Shown: positions 1 through 8,565, counted from the first letter of the stretch. The stretch: DNA of 56,002 nt from CAZGUG01 sp964529035 (GCA_964529035.1 CAZGUG010000004.1:1-56002), one strand, 5' to 3'. The notes: generated by a model from the letters alone, not told the origin. Made by a program: numbers and translations.

Positions 1-36
1 TCCCCCAATACTCCTCTTTTCCTACATAATTATTCA

Positions 37-65
37 TGCAACTACCGCCGCGCCTGTGTTATAAT
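37..65 (+). promoter_or_regulatory. Probable sigma-A promoter of the small membrane protein gene
   Basis: A perfect -10 TATAAT lies at 60-65. Seventeen bases upstream is only a weak -35 (TGCAAC, 37-42). It is about 30 bases before the start codon of the small ORF at 97, which is the right distance. The assignment rests mainly on the -10. Confidence 0.4.
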
Positions 66-96
66 GAATCCAAACATCAATGGAGGGTTGCTTAAG

Positions 97-243
97 ATGG
101 GGCAATTTATATACATATTACTCGCAGCAGTTGTAGTTGGAGCAGTACTAGCAGTAACAGGCAGTCTCAAGAAAAAGGTCGATGAGAATATGACCATAAT
201 CGACGAAATGGAGCATAAATATAAAGACAAGACCCTTAAATAG
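97..243 (+). CDS. Small single-span membrane protein (48 aa), function unknown
   Basis: The ATG at 97 follows a GGAGGGTT ribosome site at 82-88. The product has a hydrophobic segment at about residues 4-22 (ILLAAVVVGAVLAVTG) and then a charged tail rich in Lys, Glu and Asp, so a bitopic protein with a short N-terminus and a cytoplasmic tail is likely. It has its own promoter and ends before a bidirectional terminator, so it is a stand-alone gene convergent with the large catabolic operon. I do not recognise a family. Size, hydrophobic profile and good expression signals are the only grounds for calling it real. Confidence 0.6.
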   Translation: MGQFIYILLAAVVVGAVLAVTGSLKKKVDENMTIIDEMEHKYKDKTLK

Positions 244-269
244 GGTCCTTTGTTTTACGGATACAACTT

Positions 270-297
270 AAAAGAGACCCACAAAGGGTCTCTTTTT
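270..297. terminator. Bidirectional intrinsic terminator
   Basis: An 11-bp perfect stem (AAAAGAGACCC at 270-280 with its complement at 286-296) around a 5-base loop, with A and T runs on the two sides. It can end both the small + gene and the long minus-strand operon whose last gene stops at 314. Confidence 0.85.
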
Positions 298-313
298 GAA
301 GGGGTTTTAGGGA

Positions 314-1084
314 TTATTTCTCCTTGCCGTGGAAAGCCTCCACGGTTTTTTTACATGCGTCGTATACAATACCCACATCCACCGAATAGGAAATATACTG
401 CACTCCGAGGTTAATCCATTTGTGGCCTGTCTGGACATCATCCACAAAGGTGCCCACCCATTTGCCCCTGGCGGCCGCCTTGTCGATGACTTGAATCATC
501 TTTTTCTCTACTTCGGGGTTGTCTACCTGCCCCGGCAGCCCCAGGGACTGGGAAAGGTCGTAGGGGCCTATAAACACAATATCAACGCCGTCAACTTCGA
601 GTATTTCATCCAGGTTGTCTATACCTTCCCGGCCTTCTATATGAATAATAACCATCGTTTCCCTGTTTGCCTTTTTAAAATACTCCGACTTGTCCATCGA
701 TGTATAGCCTGCCGCCCTTACAAAGCGACAAACGCCCCTTTCCCCCTCGGGAGAAAACTTCGCAGCCTTTACCGCCTTTTCCGCATCCGCCCTGCATGAT
801 ACCTGGGGTACCTGTACCGCGTCCACTCCTATGTCCAGGGCCCTTGAAATCATGGCCGGGTTGTTCTCTGTCACTCTCATAACAGCCGATATGCCCGCAA
901 GATGCGCCGCCCTTACCATGTCTTCGGCGGCCAGCACATTCAAAGGCCCGTGCTCGCCGTCAATTATCACATAATCGAACCCGGAAAGCCCCATTATCTC
1001 CACAACCGCCGGGCTGGGCAGCTTCAAAAAAGGACCCACCACAAACTTATTTGTACCAAGCTTTTCCCTCAGTTTATTCGCCAT
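314..1084 (-). CDS. HpcH/HpaI-family class II aldolase
   Basis: A 256-aa protein of the 2,4-dihydroxyhept-2-ene-1,7-dioate / 2-dehydro-3-deoxyglucarate aldolase family, which cleaves 2-keto-3-deoxy acids (or 4-hydroxy-2-oxo acids) to pyruvate and an aldehyde with a divalent metal. Visible marks are DGEHG near residue 43 (the catalytic His), an IHIEG segment near 150 with a metal-binding Glu, and GPYDLSQSLG near 175 with the metal Asp. The start at 1084 (MANKLREK) is chosen because GGGGGAG lies just upstream; the frame is open 20 codons further but without a ribosome site. It is the last gene of the operon. The aldehyde it releases is a plausible substrate for the AOR encoded in the same operon (inference). 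Confidence 0.85.
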   Translation of the reverse strand: MANKLREKLGTNKFVVGPFLKLPSPAVVEIMGLSGFDYVIIDGEHGPLNVLAAEDMVRAAHLAGISAVMRVTENNPAMISRALDIGVDAVQVPQVSCRADAEKAVKAAKFSPEGERGVCRFVRAAGYTSMDKSEYFKKANRETMVIIHIEGREGIDNLDEILEVDGVDIVFIGPYDLSQSLGLPGQVDNPEVEKKMIQVIDKAAARGKWVGTFVDDVQTGHKWINLGVQYISYSVDVGIVYDACKKTVEAFHGKEK

Positions 1085-1112
1085 ACCTACACTCTCCCCC
1101 GGGTTATTTGAT

Positions 1113-2150
1113 CTAAAACTTTTCCCTGCCGCTAAACAGTTCATTCAATCCTTTACTGGTAAGATACTTTTCAGGCGACTCGACCTTCCTTCCCGACCTC
1201 ATATCCCAGTATACCATACCGGCATAGTTGATATCGCCGGCAAATACCGCTCCGGTCAGCCTGCCGTCCTTTACAACCACCTTTCTGAACACCTTCCTGT
1301 CGCGATCAAACCTCTCGTATACTTCGCAGTCCTTTGTACCTCTTTCCCTGACATCCCCCAGTATTATAAAGGGGATCCCGTAAAACACAGCCGAATTCAT
1401 ACCCATACCGCCGGGATATCTTTTATCCGCCCCAAGCATATTGGCCGCAGCTATCCTGCCCTGCAGGGCGGCATCCGGCCAAAGGGTGAACAACCCGCTT
1501 CCTTCATCGCCGCAGCCGTAAACCTGGACTACGTCCCCGGCTGCATACACATTCTCTACAGACGTCTGCATCCGTGGATTAACCAATATCCCCCTGTCGG
1601 TCCTAACGGGTGTATTCTCCACCAGCCCCATATTCGGCCTTACACCCTTACCTATTATAACCATGTCGGTCCTGATACTGCTGCCATCCTGCAAAACAAT
1701 GTTGTGAACCCCACAGCCGCCGCCCTCAAAGGCAGCAATACTGACATTAAACCTGACGTCAATTCCATTGGAGACCAATATATCNNNNNNNNNNNNNNNN
1801 NNNNNNNNNNNNNNNNNNNNNNNNNNNNNNNNNNNNNNNNNNNNNNNNNNNNNNNNNNNNNNNNNNNNNNNNNNNNNNNNNNNNATTATTTCCCTGGAAA
1901 GGGTGTCCAGGGATTTTACTTCACCGTTTATCACATTTACCCTGGTATCCTCAAGCAGGTCTTTCGGAGCAAAGTACATTTCTTCAAGTCCCAGTTCACC
2001 GGCAATATAGTTGGGCAGCATAACCCTTGAATAAAACAGATGTAAATCCTTTGTAACAATAATTACCCTGTCATCGCCCGACAGTTCCGGCAAAAGGGTC
2101 TCCAATGCACTTTTGCATGCTATACTGCTGCCTATTATAACCACTACCAT
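1113..2150 (-). CDS. FAD/NAD(P)-dependent oxidoreductase, interrupted by a scaffold gap
   Basis: A pyridine-nucleotide-disulfide-oxidoreductase-fold protein. The N-terminus begins with a beta strand and a GSSIA dinucleotide loop (residues 2-10), and the FAD-binding 'YAAGD' motif and its surroundings are present in the second half. The family normally has about 80-100 residues between the first FAD region and the segment that resumes after the gap, including the second GxGxxG NAD site, but the 100 N allow only about 33. So the NAD site is missing from the assembly, not necessarily from the gene. In the AOR of Aromatoleum aromaticum the AorC subunit is an FAD protein that exchanges electrons with NAD; position and fold make this an AorC-like candidate. 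It overlaps the upstream ferredoxin gene by 7 bp; ATG 2150 has GGAGG nine bases upstream. Confidence 0.8.
   Translation of the reverse strand: MVVVIIGSSIACKSALETLLPELSGDDRVIIVTKDLHLFYSRVMLPNYIAGELGLEEMYFAPKDLLEDTRVNVINGEVKSLDTLSREIXXXXXXXXXXXXXXXXXXXXXXXXXXXXXXXXXXDILVSNGIDVRFNVSIAAFEGGGCGVHNIVLQDGSSIRTDMVIIGKGVRPNMGLVENTPVRTDRGILVNPRMQTSVENVYAAGDVVQVYGCGDEGSGLFTLWPDAALQGRIAAANMLGADKRYPGGMGMNSAVFYGIPFIILGDVRERGTKDCEVYERFDRDRKVFRKVVVKDGRLTGAVFAGDINYAGMVYWDMRSGRKVESPEKYLTSKGLNELFSGREKF
1785..1884. other. Assembly gap (100 N)
   Basis: Exactly 100 N inside the FAD/NAD oxidoreductase gene. The flanks do not repeat each other. Comparison with the usual domain length suggests the real missing sequence is about 250-300 bases. 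Confidence 0.95.
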
Positions 2151-2626
2151 CCGTCTTTTCCTCCGCCTTTTTGGGTTAGCTGCGCTGCCAGGCTTCTTCT
2201 GCGGGCAGCGTTAAGCCTCTCCGCGCTGCCAAACCCTATCGCTCCGTATGGACAAATTTTTATACACTTTTCCAGCCCGTCACAGGTATCGCACTTGTAA
2301 TTACGGTTCTTATCGTATCCTATAGCATTAAAGGGACACACCATTATGCACATGTTGCAGCCTATGCACCTGTCCCGGTCAAGCACCACATATCCGTCTT
2401 TTTGCCTTTTTGATATTGCCCCCGACGGGCAGGCGTCCAGGCAGGGGGCCTCTATACAGTTTCTGCACATAGTGGGGTAAAAGCCCCTTTGATCGTCGTC
2501 AAGAAGTTCAATTCTTGATATACCGGGAGCAAATTTTCCTTCCTTCTCAAAGGAGCAGGCAAGCTGACACAGGCTGCATCCGGTACACCTGTCCTTCCTT
2601 ATACCAATGACTATCTGTTTGTGCAT
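2144..2626 (-). CDS. Polyferredoxin with four [4Fe-4S] motifs (AorA-like, second copy)
   Basis: A 160-aa electron-transfer protein of the HycB/DmsB type. Four cysteine groups are visible in order: CTGCSLCQLAC, CRNCIEAPCLDAC, CIGCNMCIMVC and CDTCDGLEKCIKIC, sixteen ligands in all. It probably carries electrons between the AOR and the FAD/NAD oxidoreductase, whose gene overlaps its 3' end. I take ATG 2626, with GGGGG about nine bases upstream; a TTG at 2635 overlapping the previous stop is the alternative. It resembles the other ferredoxin of this operon (3591-4073) in length and cysteine layout, so the operon has two such subunits. Confidence 0.85.
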   Translation of the reverse strand: MHKQIVIGIRKDRCTGCSLCQLACSFEKEGKFAPGISRIELLDDDQRGFYPTMCRNCIEAPCLDACPSGAISKRQKDGYVVLDRDRCIGCNMCIMVCPFNAIGYDKNRNYKCDTCDGLEKCIKICPYGAIGFGSAERLNAARRRSLAAQLTQKGGGKDGW

Positions 2627-2631
2627 GGCTG

Positions 2632-2901
2632 TCAACCCCCAGTTATATACGGCATTATTAGCACTTCAGTGTCCCTTTGCAGCGGCGTATCGGCACCGGC
2701 CAGCGTATGAACATTTCTGCGGTTAACCAGAATAATCAGTTCTCTGGATACCTCTCCCTTTGCGTCCAGTAGAAATCCCATGCCGGGACCAAACCGCTCA
2801 ATTAGCTGTCTGCACAGATCGCCCACATCCCGTGCTTCCACCTCTATACTGCCTTTTCCGGTAACTTTAGAAAAAGGATGTATAAACCTGACCAAAGCCA
2901 A
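2632..2901 (-). CDS. MoaD/ThiS-family ubiquitin-like sulfur carrier
   Basis: An 89-aa beta-grasp protein ending in Gly-Gly (YITGG), the tail that is adenylated and thiocarboxylated in MoaD-type proteins. MoaD-like genes are commonly found beside tungsten AOR genes, where they are thought to serve pyranopterin-dithiolene cofactor synthesis. It lies between an Isf-like flavoprotein and a ferredoxin, with short gaps on both sides, in the AOR part of the operon. A general MoaD role elsewhere in the cell cannot be excluded. Confidence 0.8.
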   Translation of the reverse strand: MALVRFIHPFSKVTGKGSIEVEARDVGDLCRQLIERFGPGMGFLLDAKGEVSRELIILVNRRNVHTLAGADTPLQRDTEVLIMPYITGG

Positions 2902-2921
2902 GGAAACATCACTCCTGTAAA

Positions 2922-3590
2922 TTAAAGGTTTCTGCCCGAAAGCAGTATTGCAGTCCTGGCAATCCTTACGCCCAGCATATTTGCCTGCTTCAGGCCCTCC
3001 TCATCCTTCATCACCGCACTTTTATCGGAACCTTCTATGCCCATCTGCCATCCGGCAGCCCCTACATAACCACCTTCGTGCCCCGGTGCAACCGCGGCAA
3101 ACCTGTTAAGCAAAAGGAAATGCAGCATATTTGAAAGGGCCATCTCCTGGCCGCCGTTCCTGTCGTATCCTACAGAAACGGCTCCCGCCGCCGTCCTGGA
3201 CCAGTCCGGCACCGGATGCGGGAACTCGGGATGCCATATACCCTTTACCAGGGAAGTACATCTTTCCATAAAGGCCCTCATAGCCGAATTGACACTGAAG
3301 AAATACACCGGTGAGCCAAGTACCAGTCCGTTGGGCACCGGGTCAATTATATTACTTACTATTTCAAGCCAGTCGTCTTTTAGTATGCAGTACGAAAGCT
3401 TTCTTACACATCCGTCACAGTTAATACACGGCTGTATTTTTTTGCCGGCCAGCGATACCAGAACGGTTTCGGCTTCATAGCCTCTGGCCTCGGTCTCGAC
3501 CTTTGCAGCATCCAGGGTTTTTTCAACCAATATCTCGGTATTGGCATGCCTGGGACTGGAGCTAATTCCCACATAACGCAGTTTATCCAC
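2922..3590 (-). CDS. NAD(P)H-dependent FMN oxidoreductase with iron-sulfur motif (Isf-like)
   Basis: A 222-aa flavodoxin-fold protein. The N-terminal GISSSPRHANTE phosphate loop binds FMN. A compact cysteine group at residues 55, 58, 61 and 68 (C-x2-C-x2-C-x6-C) matches the unusual [4Fe-4S] motif of archaeal and clostridial iron-sulfur flavoproteins. LGSPVYFFSVNSAMRAFMER near residue 92 is the usual second flavin-contact region. The start is GTG 3590, directly after the stop of the ferredoxin gene, so translation is probably coupled. It likely relays electrons between ferredoxin and another carrier; partner and direction are inference. Confidence 0.8.
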   Translation of the reverse strand: MDKLRYVGISSSPRHANTEILVEKTLDAAKVETEARGYEAETVLVSLAGKKIQPCINCDGCVRKLSYCILKDDWLEIVSNIIDPVPNGLVLGSPVYFFSVNSAMRAFMERCTSLVKGIWHPEFPHPVPDWSRTAAGAVSVGYDRNGGQEMALSNMLHFLLLNRFAAVAPGHEGGYVGAAGWQMGIEGSDKSAVMKDEEGLKQANMLGVRIARTAILLSGRNL

Positions 3591-4073
3591 CTAGACCACC
3601 CCGTCCTTTTGGTTTAATATCTTGCGGAAGGTTCTCTCCCTCTTATTCTTGTTAACCCTGGTTTCATCCACATAGTTAATCGCCTTTTCCCTGCATACCT
3701 TCACACATTCCGGATCTCCCGAACACAGGTCGCAGATGGCTATCTGTGTGTCCCGTCCCTTTTTTATCACCGATACGCAGCCGAAGGGACATGCAATAAC
3801 ACAGGCTTTGCATCCTATACATTTATCCCCGTCCCACAGCACGGCACCGGTAACGGGGTCCTTATAAAGGGCTCCCGCAACACATGAAGCAATACAGGGG
3901 GCGTCGTCGCACTGCATACACTTTACCGGAACGTTCAGGGCAAGGTCCTCGATGCTTTCCACTCTTATATTGGACAGCTGCCGGTCAAACACCCTGTGTT
4001 TGTTGAAGGAACAGGCCAGTTCGCACTGATGGCAGCCGGTGCATTTTTCCGGGTCAACTGTAAATATTTTCAT
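3591..4073 (-). CDS. Polyferredoxin with four [4Fe-4S] motifs (AorA-like, first copy)
   Basis: A 160-aa protein with cysteine groups CTGCHQCELAC, CMQCDDAPCIASC, CIGCKACVIAC and CDLCSGDPECVKVC, again sixteen ligands. It lies 13 bp downstream of the AOR catalytic gene. In Aromatoleum aromaticum the equivalent AorA subunit polymerises into a filament that carries AorB subunits (established for that enzyme). ATG 4073 has a GGGGG ribosome site. Alternative: a BamC-type subunit of a benzoyl-CoA-reductase-like complex, but no other bam genes are present. Confidence 0.87.
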   Translation of the reverse strand: MKIFTVDPEKCTGCHQCELACSFNKHRVFDRQLSNIRVESIEDLALNVPVKCMQCDDAPCIASCVAGALYKDPVTGAVLWDGDKCIGCKACVIACPFGCVSVIKKGRDTQIAICDLCSGDPECVKVCREKAINYVDETRVNKNKRERTFRKILNQKDGVV

Positions 4074-4086
4074 TCCAAATCCCCCT

Positions 4087-6006
4087 TTACTTCAGCTCTG
4101 TATAACCGGTTATTTTATCGGTAAACTCTCCGAGGCCCAGCTTATCCAGCGTGGCTTTCGTGGGCAGGCCGGTTTCTATATCCCATTCGTGCAGCGCAAA
4201 ATACTCGTCCTTCATTATATCCAGCAGCTGCTCGGAGTTAACGGCGTCCTCATGCATGGCGTCGTGCTGCACCTCGTTCATCAGCCTGTAAGGAAGAATG
4301 TCGTCCTTCCTGGTATAACCCAGCATGGCATTAAAGCACCTCTCCAGCGTAATCATCCTGCGCCCTGCTTCCATAATGTCCGAGGCGTCAGCTCCGATTC
4401 CCGTAAAGCTTTCGAACAAATCCGCCAGGTCCCATTCGTCCACCCAGAACTGGGCAGTGGTGGGGAATGCGCAAACTCCCAGCGCATCGCTGGCACCGTA
4501 TATATCCTCATGCCACCTGACAATCTCGGCCCTTTTTTCGGTTGTATGCGGATATGCGTATTCCTCGCTTCCGGTTATCCTCTTTATCAGCTGTCTTGCT
4601 TCCGGGCTTCCGCCAAATTCAGCCAGGCATTCGGTATTCAAATGGTCAGGACCCCTTGAGCTCACTGCAAAGGCAAGAGCATAACCGTAGGCAGACCTGG
4701 TCTCAACCCTGGACTGTTCCAGACCCCTTGCCTGGATAGCCCATTTATGGGAATCCTTACCCAGCTCCTCGGAGGCAGCTTTCAAACCCTTGGCCAGCAA
4801 ATCTCCTATACCTTCCCTCTTTGCTATCATTTTAATCAGTTCTATCATGGTTTCGGTGTTGCCCCAGCTCAAATCAAGCCCCGAAGCTTCCTGGTCTGTC
4901 ACAATCCCCCGCTGTTTGCATTCCAGAAGCCACTGTATGCTGTTACCGGTGGATATGGTATCAAGGCCCAGTATATTGCAGAGTTCGCCTCCTTTAATAA
5001 TCGCTGCCGTATCGGTAATGAAGCATCCTCCGCCAAGGGCGGACAGTGTTTCGTACTCGGGCCCTCCGGTATAGGTGCCCCTGTATTTACCTTCGTCAAG
5101 GGTAACAAACCTGTGACAGGCCACCGGGCAGGAGTAACACGATATTTTCCTCTTGAGAAATCCGCCTTTCACAAGGTAAGGTCCTGTCAGGTATTCTATA
5201 TTGTCAATGCTGCCCTGCTGAAAGTTTTTGACCGGGAAGGCACCGACAGCATTGGTGGATTCAACGCCTATGCTGGTCCCGTAATCCGACAGCGGTTTTA
5301 CACCCGAAACGCTATTCATCTTGTCCCACAACCGTGAAACGGTCTGGGAGAACTTTTCAGGGTCGGCCACGTCGATTCCCCTGGTGCCTCTTGCAGCCAC
5401 CGTCTTGAGGTTTTTTGACCCCATTACGGCACCGCCGCCGCCCCTTCCGGCCGCATTGTATATGGAAACTTGGATGGAAGCGTAAGCAACACCGTTCTCG
5501 CCGGCGGGGCCTATGCAGGCAGTCTGTACCTCCGGGTCGTCGTTTTCTTCCCTTACCAGCCTGTTGGTTTCCCTTACATCCTTGCCCCACAGGTGAGAAG
5601 CATCCCTTATCTCAACATTGTCATCCTCAATGTAAACATATACCGGTTTTTCTGCTCTGCCCTTAATCACCAGCAGGTCGTATCCCGCAAACTTCAGCTG
5701 GGCACCGAAATGTCCTCCCACGTTTGTCTTGAATATTCTGCCGGTGGCCGGGCTCTTGAATAATACGCTGGTTCTTCCCGAGCTTGGTACATAGGTGCCT
5801 GTCAGCACCCCGGGAGCAAATATTACCGGAGCCTCGGGTGCATAGGGGTCAATTTCCGGGTTGAGACTGGACAGCAGATAGTGCAGTGCTATGCCCCGGC
5901 CCCCCACATACTTTTTAATAATCTCCGGGTCTTTGATTTGGCTCCGGGAAGATTTGCCCGAACTTAAATCCACCGTCAGTATTTCCACAGGCTTTATAAC
6001 AGCCAT
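4087..6006 (-). CDS. aor: Tungsten aldehyde:ferredoxin oxidoreductase catalytic subunit (AorB-like)
   Basis: 639 aa, full length for the AOR family, which oxidises aldehydes to carboxylates (or reduces acids) with a tungsten bis-pterin and one [4Fe-4S] cluster. The N-terminal pterin-binding domain shows NVGGHFGAQLKFAGYD near residue 95, GPAGENG near 166 and AAGRGGGGAVMGSKNLK near 185. Cluster ligands are C290, C293 and C297 (CYSCPVAC) and C512 (GVCAF). It is followed by two polyferredoxins, an Isf-like protein, a MoaD-like protein and an FAD/NAD oxidoreductase, so it is probably the core of a multi-subunit, NAD-linked AOR. ATG 6006 has GGGGGG upstream. Substrate unknown; the two aldolases in the operon suggest a short hydroxy-aldehyde (inference). 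Confidence 0.92.
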   Translation of the reverse strand: MAVIKPVEILTVDLSSGKSSRSQIKDPEIIKKYVGGRGIALHYLLSSLNPEIDPYAPEAPVIFAPGVLTGTYVPSSGRTSVLFKSPATGRIFKTNVGGHFGAQLKFAGYDLLVIKGRAEKPVYVYIEDDNVEIRDASHLWGKDVRETNRLVREENDDPEVQTACIGPAGENGVAYASIQVSIYNAAGRGGGGAVMGSKNLKTVAARGTRGIDVADPEKFSQTVSRLWDKMNSVSGVKPLSDYGTSIGVESTNAVGAFPVKNFQQGSIDNIEYLTGPYLVKGGFLKRKISCYSCPVACHRFVTLDEGKYRGTYTGGPEYETLSALGGGCFITDTAAIIKGGELCNILGLDTISTGNSIQWLLECKQRGIVTDQEASGLDLSWGNTETMIELIKMIAKREGIGDLLAKGLKAASEELGKDSHKWAIQARGLEQSRVETRSAYGYALAFAVSSRGPDHLNTECLAEFGGSPEARQLIKRITGSEEYAYPHTTEKRAEIVRWHEDIYGASDALGVCAFPTTAQFWVDEWDLADLFESFTGIGADASDIMEAGRRMITLERCFNAMLGYTRKDDILPYRLMNEVQHDAMHEDAVNSEQLLDIMKDEYFALHEWDIETGLPTKATLDKLGLGEFTDKITGYTELK

Positions 6007-6025
6007 AAAAATTCCCCCCTACATA

Positions 6026-7009
6026 CTAGAATTTGACTCTGAGTTTCTGGCCAAGGATTACCGAAAGCACCACTGCAAATATAACCACGGTACCCTTGGT
6101 AATGTACTGGAAGTAATAGGGCACATCCAGCATGGTAAGACCGTTGTTCAGCATACTTATAATCAGGGCCCCCACAAAGGTTCCGCTGCCGGTGGGCTCA
6201 CCGTCGCCGAACATGGTGGTGCTTAGGAAAACAACCGCAATGGTATCCAGCATGAATTCTTCACCGGCGAGCGGCTGTGCGGAACCAAGGCGCGATGTCA
6301 GTATAACGGCGACAATTGCAACGCTGAGCCCGGATATCAGGAATGTAATCAGCCTGTATCTCTTTACATTTATTCCCGCATACAATGAGGCCACGGCGTT
6401 TCCGCCTATTGCATATATCCTTCTCCCCAGGCTGGTTTTATTAAGAACAAATATGGCTATACCTACGAATACGGCCATCAGTATAACCGGAAAGGGTATG
6501 GGGCCTACATAACCCTGACCTATGAATGTAAAAATCCTTGGCACCGTGTCGTTGAAAGAAATTGGGTTACCTTTCGTTATAAGCATCTTTATCCCGTATA
6601 CGATAGATCCTACGGCAAAGGTTCCGATAAAGTCCGGAAGGCCTATATAGGCGACCAATACTCCGTTTACCAGCCCTACTGCAAGCCCCAGCAGAAGCGC
6701 CGCCAGTAGGGCCAGCCAGAAACTTCCGGTGCCCAGGAGAACTATGGCAAAGATAATATTGACAAGGCCGGTAGCATTGCCTATCGACATGTCAAATCCC
6801 CCGGCACCCATAACAAATGTAAAGCCCAGTGATACTATTGTGAGCATGCTCATCTGCCGCAGCAGCATCAGCAAATTGGTTGGTGTAAAGAAATTTTTGG
6901 CCACTATTGAAAAAAATATAAATATCAGTAAGGCACCCAGTACCGTACCGTATTTTCTGAAAAGCTCCTTCTTGTCTATTGAACCTATATCAAGCCTGCT
7001 GCCCGTCAT
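6026..7009 (-). CDS. RbsC-type sugar ABC transporter permease
   Basis: 327 aa with about eight to ten hydrophobic spans and the ribose/galactose permease signature region (AGGFDMSIGNATGLVNIIFA near residue 68, and GAGGFDMS). It is the membrane part of the importer encoded with the two genes upstream. ATG 7009 overlaps the ATPase stop by 4 bp and has GGAGG nine bases upstream. The single permease implies a homodimer, as in RbsC. Confidence 0.9.
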   Translation of the reverse strand: MTGSRLDIGSIDKKELFRKYGTVLGALLIFIFFSIVAKNFFTPTNLLMLLRQMSMLTIVSLGFTFVMGAGGFDMSIGNATGLVNIIFAIVLLGTGSFWLALLAALLLGLAVGLVNGVLVAYIGLPDFIGTFAVGSIVYGIKMLITKGNPISFNDTVPRIFTFIGQGYVGPIPFPVILMAVFVGIAIFVLNKTSLGRRIYAIGGNAVASLYAGINVKRYRLITFLISGLSVAIVAVILTSRLGSAQPLAGEEFMLDTIAVVFLSTTMFGDGEPTGSGTFVGALIISMLNNGLTMLDVPYYFQYITKGTVVIFAVVLSVILGQKLRVKF

Positions 7010-8535
7010 GCCACTCTACCTCCTAACATAGCATGCATTATCCTTTCCTGTGCATTCTGCTCCTTTGGATCAAACTCTCCAATCAACCGTCCTCCGTACA
7101 AAACAATTATCCTGTCGCTTATACTTAGTAATTCGGGCAGATATGAAGACAAGACAACTATGGCCTTCCCTTCCCCGGCCAGATGATTCATAAGGTTATA
7201 TATATCCTCCTTGGCCTTTACGTCTATTCCCTTAGTGGGCTCGTCAAACAACCCTATATTGAAATCCCCGTTTAGCCATCTGGACAGTACTACCTTCTGC
7301 TGGTTGCCTCCGCTCAAAAACTTAACCAATTGCGAATAACCGGTGGTTTTGATTGACATAAGGTCAATATATTCTTTTGCAGCACTTATCTCTTCATCCC
7401 GCTGCATTATCCCTCTTCTGCTCCACTTGTCCATATAGGTAAGGGTCATATTTTTCATAACCGAATAGTTGGGAATAATCCCCTGATCCTGCCTTTCCTC
7501 CGGCACCAGTGCTATCCCGTTGTTTATGGCTTTCCGGCACGACGGTACAAATTTTTTACCGTAAAGATATACCTCTCCGCTGTGTATTTTGTCCAGTCCG
7601 AATACGGCCTTTGCCGTCTCGGTTTTGCCGGCTCCCACAACGCCTGCTATGCCCAGGATTTCGCCCTTGTTGACCGAGAAACTGACATCCTTCAGCACGT
7701 CGGTATTGAGATTTTTCACTTCAAGGTATACATCATCGCATTTGAAACAGTCTTCCCTTTTATACTCGTTGTAGGACTTGTGCCCTATCATCATTGAAAC
7801 AATCTTCTCGGGAGTTGCTTCTTCCCTCTGCATTGTATCGATTTTGTTTCCGTCCCTGAAAACGGTAATTCGGTCGGATATGCTCATGACCTCTTCAATG
7901 TTGTGGGATATATATATTATCCCTATACCGGTCTTTTTCAGGCTTTTAATTATATCAAGCAGCCTTTCCCTTTCCTCTTCTCCGAGGGAAGTGGTGGGTT
8001 CGTCGAATACTATCACTTTCGGGCTGTGTACAAGAACCTTGCTTATCTCCACAATTCTCTGCATCGATGCATTAAGCAGATGGGCAGGCCTGTTTATATC
8101 CAGTTCCACCCCCAGCTTTTTTATAACCTCTGCTGCTGTACTTTTCATTTCCCTGTCCTTCATTACATCGATACCTAAGATTTTCTGTTTTTTTTCCGAG
8201 CCGATAAAAATATTTTCATAGACAGTAAAAAAGGGAACAAGATTTATTTCCTGGTGCACCGTCCTGATGCCCAGCGATTCGCTGTGCCTTACATTCTGGA
8301 GGTCGGTGGGCCGGCCGATTATATTTAAGGTGCCGGATGAGGGTTTGTAGACTCCCGACAGTATTTTAATAAAGGTGGACTTGCCGGCTCCGTTCTCGCC
8401 TACCAGCGAATGAATCTCTCCCGGCTTTAAATCAAACTCAATATCCTTCAAAACCCATACCCCGTTGAACTCTTTGCCTACCCCTTCCGTTTCAATTATA
8501 TTTTCGTGACTTATATCGCTTTCGGTTTGTGACAT
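7006..8535 (-). CDS. RbsA/MglA-type ABC transporter ATPase (two fused nucleotide-binding domains)
   Basis: 509 aa with two ATPase halves. The first has Walker A GENGAGKSTFIKIL and Walker B VIVFDEPTTSL; its signature region reads LLNASMQRIVEIS, the relaxed form typical of the N-terminal half of RbsA. The second has GVVGAGKTETAKAVFG in place of a standard Walker A and a clear LSGGNQQKVVLSRW signature. This asymmetry is normal for sugar importers of this class. The start is set at ATG 8535 (MSQTES) by a GGAGGGGG site; 25 codons of open frame upstream lack one. Confidence 0.92.
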   Translation of the reverse strand: MSQTESDISHENIIETEGVGKEFNGVWVLKDIEFDLKPGEIHSLVGENGAGKSTFIKILSGVYKPSSGTLNIIGRPTDLQNVRHSESLGIRTVHQEINLVPFFTVYENIFIGSEKKQKILGIDVMKDREMKSTAAEVIKKLGVELDINRPAHLLNASMQRIVEISKVLVHSPKVIVFDEPTTSLGEEERERLLDIIKSLKKTGIGIIYISHNIEEVMSISDRITVFRDGNKIDTMQREEATPEKIVSMMIGHKSYNEYKREDCFKCDDVYLEVKNLNTDVLKDVSFSVNKGEILGIAGVVGAGKTETAKAVFGLDKIHSGEVYLYGKKFVPSCRKAINNGIALVPEERQDQGIIPNYSVMKNMTLTYMDKWSRRGIMQRDEEISAAKEYIDLMSIKTTGYSQLVKFLSGGNQQKVVLSRWLNGDFNIGLFDEPTKGIDVKAKEDIYNLMNHLAGEGKAIVVLSSYLPELLSISDRIIVLYGGRLIGEFDPKEQNAQERIMHAMLGGRVA

Positions 8536-8565
8536 CTTCCCCCTCCTAACAGTGTAAAATAATGT

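Noticed and set aside
3591..6006. Benzoyl-CoA-reductase-type BamB/BamC pair
   Set aside because: The size and the ferredoxin would fit, but no other Bam subunits or aromatic CoA genes are present. The MoaD-like and FAD genes fit the AOR type better.
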